A stretch of DNA of 32,220 nucleotides. Source: DAOVDI01 sp965373045. GTDB lineage: Bacteria > Acidobacteriota > Aminicenantia > Aminicenantales > Aminicenantaceae. The stretch lies in NCBI GenBank assembly GCA_965373045.1, contig CBDVEQ010000006.1, forward strand, positions 1 through 32,220. Reading direction: 5' to 3'. Shown one piece after another: positions 14,862-21,629 of the stretch. The position numbers and the translations under genes were made by a program. The notes below the pieces were generated by a model that searched no databases, was not told where the DNA came from, and was given only the letters and a program-made list of their open reading frames with translations. The stretch's first letter is position 1. Each line of letters opens with the position of its first letter.

Positions 14862-16085
14862 TTATTTTTTAACACCGATCGCAGCATAATTGGAAGGGGA
14901 GTAAAGCAGTTTGTTGAGCTTATCGATATTCCTGTTCAGAACAGTGGCTGTCTCGTCCGAAGAAGGCAGGTCCTGAAGCCTGTCTTTATCAAGAGGAGCC
15001 GAATATTTGATCTCTACTTCTTCAAATCCTGCGCTCTCCATCAGAAACTGCAATGCCAGAGGATGGATGGGCATCTGATGCGACATATCCAGAAAATATA
15101 TCTGGACCAGGGCAAAAACCGAAGTCGGATTTACAGTCTCAAGGATGATAGGGCTCGAAGGAGCCAGCTTAAAATAGGCAAGCTCGATCAGGCGCTTTAG
15201 ATATGGCGGAGGAAGGTGCTCGATGACCTGAGAGGAAAAGATCCCGCCAAGAATCCCGTCATCATAACCGGCAAGAGTTTCCAGAATATCCGCCTTTTTA
15301 CAGTTCAATCCCTTCTCAAGGCAGATCTCGATCATCTGTTCATTGATGTCGACCCCCTCGGCCTCAATCCCATTGTCTGCGAGAAGTTCTATGAATTCCC
15401 CTCTACCGCAGCCTAGATCCAGTACTTTCTTTCCCTTTGAGAAAAAAGCCAGATACTCTATCTGTTGAGATCTAACATCGTCGGCAGTACCTCTGTATCG
15501 GTTCTCGAAAGCCGCATATGTCCAATCCTCTATCGGACCAGAAATTTCCCTGATCTGGGCCTCGGCAGGCATTTTTTTCTCGTTCAGGACGGAAAGAAGC
15601 CGGTTTAGCTGTTCCTTTAAATGGAGGAACTTTTTTATCAGGAGATTGACGTCCTCATATGCGGTAGCCAGGCGGTCCACCCGCCATTCCATGCTCTTGA
15701 AGATCATCCCCGTATGATTGCTGCTCAGAGCATCCCATTCCCTGTCTTTTACATCGATCAGGCCGGAACCCATTTGGATGACATCGGTCAGGCCGGAAAG
15801 CAGGTCGTGTGTTCCTTCCCAGTTTTGAGAAAAGAGATTCTGGAATTCTTTAAAAACCAGAAAAATCTGATGATTGACCTGGCTTTGATCCCTGTCTTTA
15901 AGGGAACCCTGAGAAGAGGGAAGGTTTATTAATTCTTCCAGACGGGAGAAGAGGCTCTGTAGTTTCAGAGATCCTAACTGAGATTCCAGTTCCCGGCTTT
16001 TTGTCTTTAATTCATCTAGACGGGAAAAAAACTCCTGCTCTTTTTTTTTCCTTTCCTGGGTGAGTTTTTCAATTGTGCGTTGCAT
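14862..16085 (-). CDS. Coiled-coil SAM-dependent methyltransferase
   Basis: About 407 residues. The ATG at 16085 overlaps the tatA stop by one base (TGATG), so translation is coupled; a TTG one codon earlier is less likely. The first 60 residues are a charged coiled coil, and a helical region extends to about 200. The C-terminal half is a class I methyltransferase: KVLDLGCGRGEF (motif I, about 220-231), GIEAEGVDINEQM, IFSSQVIEHLPPPYL and PIILETVNPTS. The order resembles methyltransferases of the Methyltransf_23 type associated with polysaccharide assembly, including chain-capping enzymes with coiled coils. That specific role is only an analogy, as no other glycan genes are nearby. The substrate is unknown. 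It is the last gene of the GWxTD-tatA operon. Confidence 0.85.
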   Translation of the reverse strand: MQRTIEKLTQERKKKEQEFFSRLDELKTKSRELESQLGSLKLQSLFSRLEELINLPSSQGSLKDRDQSQVNHQIFLVFKEFQNLFSQNWEGTHDLLSGLTDVIQMGSGLIDVKDREWDALSSNHTGMIFKSMEWRVDRLATAYEDVNLLIKKFLHLKEQLNRLLSVLNEKKMPAEAQIREISGPIEDWTYAAFENRYRGTADDVRSQQIEYLAFFSKGKKVLDLGCGRGEFIELLADNGIEAEGVDINEQMIEICLEKGLNCKKADILETLAGYDDGILGGIFSSQVIEHLPPPYLKRLIELAYFKLAPSSPIILETVNPTSVFALVQIYFLDMSHQMPIHPLALQFLMESAGFEEVEIKYSAPLDKDRLQDLPSSDETATVLNRNIDKLNKLLYSPSNYAAIGVKK

Positions 16086-16288
16086 CAATCCTTTGAATCG
16101 GATTTGGATTTATCTTCCTGTGCTTCCTTTTCCTTTTCTTCTTTGCCGCTAATGGATCGTTTAAAATTCTTAATACCCTCGCCTAAAGATTTGCCCAGTT
16201 CGGGTAAACGCCGTGCACCAAAGACGAGAATAACAAGCAGAACAATCAGAATAAGCTCTGTTGGACCGACCGGACCTAAAAAAAACAT
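16085..16288 (-). CDS. tatA: Sec-independent translocase protein TatA/TatE type
   Basis: 67 residues from the ATG at 16288, with AGGAGG 5 nt upstream; a GTG two codons earlier would overlap the ribosome binding site. A single N-terminal membrane helix (GPTELILIVLLVILVFG) is followed by ARRLPELGKSLGEGIKNFKR, the amphipathic helix typical of TatA, and a highly charged Lys/Glu tail. TatA forms the pore-like assembly that moves folded twin-arginine substrates across the inner membrane. TatC is not in this window. It lies between a GWxTD protein and a methyltransferase, an arrangement that does not by itself indicate a substrate. Confidence 0.95.
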   Translation of the reverse strand: MFFLGPVGPTELILIVLLVILVFGARRLPELGKSLGEGIKNFKRSISGKEEKEKEAQEDKSKSDSKD

Positions 16289-16327
16289 AAACACCTCCTC
16301 AAGAGTGTTAAAGTTACTTGACTCCCT

Positions 16328-18427
16328 CTAAAATGTCAAGGTCAGGCTTTCTGGAATGATTTGGAGTCGCTTTTTCTCCTTGATCGCTTTTACGTTCTTC
16401 CGGATCTGGGTTTGATCTGTATCGATCTCCAAAGATCTTTCCCACGCGGTCAACGCCTCATCTTTATTTCCGATCCGGTAATAACATGTTCCAAGAGCAT
16501 TCAGAAGTTGTGTGTTTATTCCAAACCGGGAAACGGCTTTATTCAGAACGTCAATCGCTTTTCCACATTCACCCAACTGTAAAAAAGCCCGGCTTAAGAT
16601 CGGATACGCTTCATAGGGAAACGGCGGCGTCCTATCCAGAAAAGGAAACAATGTATTTATGACTTTTTGATATTGCATCAGTTGCAGATCACATTTTGCC
16701 AGACTCAAGGCAAAATTCAGAGAATCCGGATTTATGCGGTACGCTTTTTCCAAATGCTCCCTGGCTTCCGCAAGACTATTAGAGTTGAACAGCTGTGAGC
16801 CGATAATGAAGTTATGGATAGGGTCATTCAATCCAGGCATCAGTTTATTATAAAACCACGGCCTGGCGACCGCCTGGAGATGTGTGATGTCAAACTCCTC
16901 TGACTGAGAAAGAATTTCTTTTTCATCTAATAGGACTGAGACTTCAAGGTAATAATGAGCGGGTGGAAAATCCTTAAGAACCCATGTCTCAAAAAAATCA
17001 GGAGTCGTCAGATTATCCTTTATCCTCCGGATAAAGGAACGAAATTCTTTTCCTTCTCTTTTAAAAACATATTTGACTTTGCCTTTTTCTCTGAGGGAAG
17101 CATCCAGGCCGTGGATCTGAAAAACAAGGTTCAATTCATCCTGAGAAAGAAAAACGCGATTAACCTGGGAATAGATCTGAAGATTCCCCAATTGGAACGG
17201 CCGCAGCCTGCCCTGATCTGGTTTGATATGTTTCATTTTATACCCGATGATAAGGGATGTCATCTGAAGTCCATTTTTTTTGTCGAGGATGAGAAGATCC
17301 CGTTCCAAACTGGTGAACTCCTTGGATATTTCATTTTTAACAAGCACGGAAAATTTATAGCTCCCCGCAATAAGCGGGAACATATCCCGTATACTGACCG
17401 GCCTGCTGCTTATGTTCTTGATCTGATCTTCATTAAACTCTATCAGTACTACCTTTTCAAATTGATAGATCAACCGTCCCTCAGGAGTGGTTACAGTGCC
17501 ATTCAATTTCATAGTAGTATAATATTTGTCTTTATATTGATTGACGGAAAGCCTATCCGGTTCAATGGCATAGTGGACATAATATTCGCCCTCTGGAGTC
17601 CTGAACACCTTGACCATGGAACTGCTGTCCATATAGTTTGTTGAATATTCGACCTCGATCTTATCTTTGTACTCAAGAAATTTTCGTGCATACTTTTCTT
17701 CGATCTGCCTGGCCGGAGTCGATTCTATCTTCTGGATCAATATGTCAGACGACAATGTGGGTCTGCCCATGGCAATGCTTCTTTCTCCGGGAATCAGGGA
17801 TAACGAAACCTCGGACAGCCCGGGCTCGAATTCCCGAAGGCGCTGATACGCGGCAAAATAATCCATAGAATCTCCGTAATAAGATGTCAAAAGCGCCTGT
17901 GGGCCATCTCTCAAAGGGCTATAAAGCTCATACTCGCCGACTCCCCCGTTCTGGAAAAAAACAAGATTGAATCCCGCCGGAAGGCCGAATTTTGTCAAAT
18001 CCTGATAGAACCAGACTTCTGTATTGTAGATCTGAGACTTCCCTTCATACCGCTGAATATCGTTGGGCGCTCCAAGAATGATGTAAATTCTGCCCCTGTC
18101 CGTACGCCATCCAGGTTTGGTTGTACTTCGGCCATAAAAATGGTTGACATGATTAATGCGGCGGAAATGCTCTGTCTTGAATTCATTTCCAGGCGTGCCT
18201 TTGGTAGGATCCCGCTGCTTCCAGAACGCCTCAATAAACAGGCGCTGCTCACGATCGCTTTCAAGCTGATTAAAGATCTGCTTTTCCAGATCTGTGATGA
18301 TATAAACCACCTCTTCATCCAGCCATTTATTATGAAGTTTTGAAAGCTCTTTTTTTTGGGCGTCGGCTTCTGAGGGAAATAGGATCATTACTAAGACCAC
18401 AAAAACAAGAATCCTTTTTCTTTTCAT
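16328..18427 (-). CDS. GWxTD-domain exported protein with C-terminal TPRs
   Basis: About 699 residues from the ATG at 18427, chosen because GGAA lies 6 nt upstream and the signal peptide starts directly (MKRKRILVFVVLVMILFP, cleavage near ADAQ). Other ATGs at 18433 and 18451 are possible. The GWxTD domain occupies roughly residues 25-150: WLDEEVVYIITDLEK, FIEAFWKQRDPTKGTP, then GWRTDRGRIYIILGAP, the motif that names the family. A long middle region is probably beta-rich. The last 150 residues are TPR-like (AREHLEKAYRINPDS, GNKDEALTAWERSLEIDTD). GWxTD proteins are uncharacterised, exported and found mostly in Acidobacteriota, Bacteroidota and related groups. It leads the operon with tatA and a methyltransferase. 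Confidence 0.88.
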   Translation of the reverse strand: MKRKRILVFVVLVMILFPSEADAQKKELSKLHNKWLDEEVVYIITDLEKQIFNQLESDREQRLFIEAFWKQRDPTKGTPGNEFKTEHFRRINHVNHFYGRSTTKPGWRTDRGRIYIILGAPNDIQRYEGKSQIYNTEVWFYQDLTKFGLPAGFNLVFFQNGGVGEYELYSPLRDGPQALLTSYYGDSMDYFAAYQRLREFEPGLSEVSLSLIPGERSIAMGRPTLSSDILIQKIESTPARQIEEKYARKFLEYKDKIEVEYSTNYMDSSSMVKVFRTPEGEYYVHYAIEPDRLSVNQYKDKYYTTMKLNGTVTTPEGRLIYQFEKVVLIEFNEDQIKNISSRPVSIRDMFPLIAGSYKFSVLVKNEISKEFTSLERDLLILDKKNGLQMTSLIIGYKMKHIKPDQGRLRPFQLGNLQIYSQVNRVFLSQDELNLVFQIHGLDASLREKGKVKYVFKREGKEFRSFIRRIKDNLTTPDFFETWVLKDFPPAHYYLEVSVLLDEKEILSQSEEFDITHLQAVARPWFYNKLMPGLNDPIHNFIIGSQLFNSNSLAEAREHLEKAYRINPDSLNFALSLAKCDLQLMQYQKVINTLFPFLDRTPPFPYEAYPILSRAFLQLGECGKAIDVLNKAVSRFGINTQLLNALGTCYYRIGNKDEALTAWERSLEIDTDQTQIRKNVKAIKEKKRLQIIPESLTLTF

Positions 18428-18513
18428 GAACATTTCCAGGTTGATAATCACATATTTAATAGCAGGTGAATCGTTCCTTGTTCCCGTGAAATTAGGGGTG
18501 ATAAAAAAAATAA

Positions 18514-18598
18514 TGCGGAAGGGGGGAGTCGAACCCCCACAGCCATAAAGGCCATAAACTCCTGAGGCTTACGCGTCTACCAGTTCCGCCACTTCCGC
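18514..18598 (-). tRNA. tRNA-Leu (anticodon CAG)
   Basis: A complete class II tRNA. The acceptor arm GCGGAAG pairs with CTTCCGC over seven pairs. The D-arm contains GGTAGA, the anticodon stem TAAGC/GTTTA encloses the loop CTCAGGA, giving anticodon CAG, and a long variable arm and a T-arm with GTTCGACTC follow. The discriminator is A, as needed for Leu, and CCA is not encoded. A run of eight T follows the 3' end closely and may serve as terminator. Confidence 0.95.
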
Positions 18599-18630
18599 AC
18601 GCGCAATACAAACATATGAGCAGGAAATGT

Positions 18631-18659
18631 ATTATAAACAGAAACAAATTATGTGTAAA
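18631..18659 (-). promoter_or_regulatory. Promoter of tRNA-Leu
   Basis: On the minus strand: TTTACA (18654-18659), a 17-bp spacer and a perfect TATAAT (18631-18636). The predicted start near 18624 leaves a leader of about 25 nt before the mature tRNA at 18598. Confidence 0.75.
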
Positions 18660-18701
18660 GCAAGAGAAAGTAATTTCAATGCTCTTCTTGTGTCATGAGG
18701 C

Positions 18702-18730
18702 TTGACAAACAAGGGCAGAATAATTATTTT
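18702..18730 (+). promoter_or_regulatory. Candidate promoter of the baeRF-type gene
   Basis: Perfect TTGACA (18702-18707), a 17-bp spacer and a weak -10 TATTTT (18725-18730). The start would be near 18737, leaving a leader of about 96 nt before the ATG. It is divergent from the tRNA promoter, with about 40 bp between the two -35 boxes. Confidence 0.45.
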
Positions 18731-18832
18731 AGATTCAGGTGGAAATTTTCTCTCTTTATCATTTTGTTCAGCAATCCCAAGATATATTTATATCAATATT
18801 ACTAACCCGGATTATTCACAAAAGGAGATTAT

Positions 18833-19978
18833 ATGAAATTACTAAATCGGGATCAGATCGAATCTTTGGCAAAATTTAAATCAGACAGGTTCCAGACGAC
18901 GTCTTTTTTCCTGGACACCAAGAAGCGCACAAAGACAAAAAAAGAAGTCATATTGGCGGCAAAAAATCTTGTGGCCAAAGCAAAATCCAGAGTCAATCAG
19001 ATGAATCTGGATAAAGAAAAAAAGAATTCTCTCCTGAAAGACCTGAACAATATCAGCAAATTCTGCGCCCGGAAACTAACATCGTACAAATACTCAGGTC
19101 TTGCGCTGTTCTCCTGCGCTGGCGAAGACTTCTGGCACGAATTTTTTCTCCCTAATTCCCCAAGGAACCACGTCATCATTGATCAAAATCCGTATATCCG
19201 GCCGCTTTCCGCTATTTTCACTGAATACACACGTATCTGCTCTCTTGTTATCGACAGAAAAGAGGCCAAATGGTATGACATCTTCATGGGGGAGATATCC
19301 CTTATAGACAGCATGAAAAGCGATGTTCCAAGCCAAGTTAAAGAAGGCGGATGGGAAGGTTATGAGTCCAAACGGATTGAAAGGCATATTTCATCCCAGC
19401 TCAGGGATTATCTCAAAAATGCTGCCAAAAAAACTTTCAGTATTTTCAAAAAAAATAAATTTGACTGGCTCTTTCTCAGCTGCAGGGATGAATACAGCCC
19501 GGTATTTAACTCGGTTCTTCATCCTTATCTAAAAGAAAGGTTGAAGGGACAGATAAAAGCCATCCCGAACGATTCTCCCACAAAGATCCTGGATAAAGCG
19601 CTCAAACTTAAAAAACAATTAAAAACATTGGAAAAAGAAGATATCATAAAAATCTATATCGCAGAGCTCAAAAAAGGAGGCTTGTCTGTTTACGGCCTAA
19701 AAAATACGCTTAGAAAATTGAACAGAGGAGAAGTACATACTCTGCTCATCACCCGCCATTTTTCAAAAGCGGGGAAAATGTGCCCGAAATGCGGCTTCCT
19801 TTTTGTGGATGAGTCCAAATGCCCGTCCTGCCGGATTAAAACAGATCCAGTGACCGATGTCATCGATGAGGCTGTTGAGGCTGCCTTTGGAAAGAACAGT
19901 CATGTAAAGCATATCAATCCGCCATCCAAACTGAAGCAGTACGGAGATATTGGCGCTATTCTGAGATACAAGACCTAG
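18833..19978 (+). CDS. Bacterial eRF1-like protein (baeRF type), GGW in place of GGQ
   Basis: 381 residues, ATG with AGGAG 5 nt upstream. The protein has the layout of bacterial archaeo-eukaryotic release factor relatives (Vms1-like): an N-terminal domain (1-130); a VLRF1/eRF1-like central domain (about 130-215) with ICSLVIDRKEAKWYDIFMGE and then GGWEGYESKRIERH; and a C-terminal domain with VHTLLITRHF, a zinc-ribbon-like CPKCGF...CPSC (Cys317, 320, 330, 333), and GDIGAILRY. At the loop that carries GGQ in true release factors it has Gly172-Gly173-Trp174. Family members are proposed to release or rescue peptidyl-tRNA on ribosomes. With Trp instead of Gln, peptidyl-tRNA hydrolysis by the classical mechanism is questionable. 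It stands alone, divergent from tRNA-Leu. Family assignment fairly sure, activity unknown. Confidence 0.8.
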   Translation: MKLLNRDQIESLAKFKSDRFQTTSFFLDTKKRTKTKKEVILAAKNLVAKAKSRVNQMNLDKEKKNSLLKDLNNISKFCARKLTSYKYSGLALFSCAGEDFWHEFFLPNSPRNHVIIDQNPYIRPLSAIFTEYTRICSLVIDRKEAKWYDIFMGEISLIDSMKSDVPSQVKEGGWEGYESKRIERHISSQLRDYLKNAAKKTFSIFKKNKFDWLFLSCRDEYSPVFNSVLHPYLKERLKGQIKAIPNDSPTKILDKALKLKKQLKTLEKEDIIKIYIAELKKGGLSVYGLKNTLRKLNRGEVHTLLITRHFSKAGKMCPKCGFLFVDESKCPSCRIKTDPVTDVIDEAVEAAFGKNSHVKHINPPSKLKQYGDIGAILRYKT

Positions 19979-20091
19979 CCTGGGCCTAAGAAATTTCTCA
20001 AGTTCCTTAATGCCAACAGCATTAATTGCCGCCTGCTGTATATAAATAATTGTTTTTATATACTCGTTGTGGCCAATTAGAAAAAACGCAG
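19979..20091. other. Intergenic stretch with a minus-strand coding remnant
   Basis: On the minus strand this stretch reads like protein: EYIKTIIYIQQAAINAVGIK followed by ELEKFLRPRLG, in one frame. That frame continues into the antisense of the neighbouring genes and has no proper start, so it is at best a small gene fragment. With the truncated AlkD-like piece at 21433-21546 on the same strand, it suggests the glycosyltransferase gene lies among remnants. Confidence 0.3.
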
Positions 20092-21342
20092 ATGAAGATA
20101 ATTTTAATATCAATTGGAACTCGTGGAGATATGGAACCTTTTTTAGCAATTGGAGAAATATTGAAAGAAAAAGGACATCAAGTAATCTGTGCTTTCCCGG
20201 AACAGTTTAGAAATCTTGTTGAAGATTCAAAAATGGAATTTGCTTCTTTGGGGACAAAATTTATTGAGATACTGGACAGTGACGTTGGAAAAGCAGCTAT
20301 GGGAGGGAGTGCCTCAGGGTTAAAGAAATTCATTGCTTATATAAAACTTGCCAAAAATCAGACAGAAGCTAATAAAGAACTAACTGATAAGCAATACGAA
20401 ATAATTGAAAGCGAAATTCCTGATAGAATTGTATACAATGGAAAAGTAAATTACCCGATAATCTGGGGATTAAATAACAGAGGAAAAAATATCCTTGTAT
20501 GTGCTTCACCTTATCTGCACTATGTGAAAGGTCATACACATATTGTTTTTCACAGTAATTATGGAGTTTTTTTAAATAAACTAACATTTTCATTAGCCAA
20601 TTTCGGGATGATTACAACAGTAATGATTACCAAAAGGTGGTTGAAAATCAAAGAAAAAATATCCCGAAAACAAATAAAAAATGCCCTTCTGTCTAACAAA
20701 GCGATTTATACAATTTCCCCCTCACTTTTTTCACGACCGGATTACTGGAATGTGAATCTTAAAGTATTAGGATATCACGAAAGGAATAAAACAGTTAACT
20801 GGCATTTTGACAGAAACGTAACTGATTTTATAGAAAAACACAATAAAATTCTATTTATCACTTTTGGCAGTATGTTAAATCCAGAACCAGAAGAAAAAAC
20901 TAAAATAATCATTGAAATACTTGAAAGAAATAAAATTCCTGCACTAATTAATACAGCATCTGGAGGTCTTATCAAACCAGATAAATTTGATTCTGAACTA
21001 TTACATTTTGTTTCTCGAATTCCTTACGATTGGATTTTTCCGAAAATATATGGCGTAATTCATCATGGAGGTTCAGGGACAACTCATCTGGCACTTAAAT
21101 ATGGATGTGCAACAATGATTATCCCACATATAATTGACCAATTTGTATGGAATAAAATTATTAATAATATGGGTGTTGGACCAAAAGGGATAAAAATAGG
21201 TAAAATTACCACGAAAAACCTCGAGCCAAAAATTCTTGAATTAGTGAACAATACTTCCTTCAAAAAGAAAGCGGAGAAAGTAGCCAGTCAAATGGAAAAA
21301 GAAGATTTTAGAGAAGAATTGTATAACTCAATAGTGGAGTAA
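20092..21342 (+). CDS. UGT-type (GT1) glycosyltransferase
   Basis: About 416 residues from the ATG at 20092; the frame is open to 20050, but the later ATG begins the conserved MKIILISIGTRGDMEPFLAI, as in GT1/sterol-glucosyltransferase-like enzymes (COG1819). The C-terminal nucleotide-sugar domain has ILFITFGSMLNP, then RIPYDWIFPKIYGVIHHGGS, with HHGGSGTT at residues 324-331, the diphosphate-binding signature. These GT-B enzymes move a sugar from a UDP- or TDP-sugar to lipids, sterols or natural products. A weak ribosome binding site precedes it, and no neighbouring genes suggest a pathway. The gene is strikingly AT-rich compared with both flanks, so it was probably acquired recently. Family sure; acceptor unknown. 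Confidence 0.9.
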   Translation: MKIILISIGTRGDMEPFLAIGEILKEKGHQVICAFPEQFRNLVEDSKMEFASLGTKFIEILDSDVGKAAMGGSASGLKKFIAYIKLAKNQTEANKELTDKQYEIIESEIPDRIVYNGKVNYPIIWGLNNRGKNILVCASPYLHYVKGHTHIVFHSNYGVFLNKLTFSLANFGMITTVMITKRWLKIKEKISRKQIKNALLSNKAIYTISPSLFSRPDYWNVNLKVLGYHERNKTVNWHFDRNVTDFIEKHNKILFITFGSMLNPEPEEKTKIIIEILERNKIPALINTASGGLIKPDKFDSELLHFVSRIPYDWIFPKIYGVIHHGGSGTTHLALKYGCATMIIPHIIDQFVWNKIINNMGVGPKGIKIGKITTKNLEPKILELVNNTSFKKKAEKVASQMEKEDFREELYNSIVE

Positions 21343-21432
21343 ACTGGCTGCCAAACGTTATATGTATAGTAGATATAAATGCAATTGTATTTATCCTGCT
21401 AATATTTGTTCTGAAGATACTAGTCTTAGATT

Positions 21433-21546
21433 TTAAGAATACTTTTTGCGGATTGCCCGTAGATTGGGAGTATTTTTGAGTGGTAATGCCTGAATTTCTG
21501 CATCGATCTCTTGAGCAATTTTCTTGGAATTAAAATTTTCAATCAT
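21433..21546 (-). pseudogene. Truncated N-terminus of a DNA alkylation repair (AlkD-like) protein
   Basis: An ATG at 21546 opens a 37-codon frame reading IAQEIDAEIQALPLKNTPNL followed by RAIRKKYS and a stop. The NTPNLRAIR(K/R)KYS segment is what I know from the start of HEAT-repeat DNA alkylation repair proteins, which are normally about 230 residues. Everything after the first helix is missing, so this is a fragment. The ribosome binding site is weak. Confidence 0.5.
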
Positions 21547-21574
21547 TTCAAAAACAATCTGTAATTACGTATTC

Positions 21575-21629
21575 GCCTAACGTTAAAATCAGCGGTGGCT
21601 TTCGTCCATCCGCTGATTATGCTTTGGCC
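21575..21629. terminator. Hairpin at the end of the efflux operon; attC-like features
   Basis: ATCAGCGG (21588-21595) pairs with CCGCTGAT (21610-21617), extended by TGG/CCA with one bulged T. On the minus strand it follows the RND gene stop directly and is followed by TTTTAACG, so it can act as a modest intrinsic terminator. It is also flanked by GCCTAAC (21575-21581, the RYYYAAC core of integron attC sites) and, on the other side, only by an imperfect TTTGGCC (21623-21629), which lies in the coding region. Confidence 0.5.

Noticed and set aside
16955..17644. Plus-strand 229-residue frame
   Set aside because: It is fully antisense to the GWxTD gene, whose signal peptide and motif are clear.
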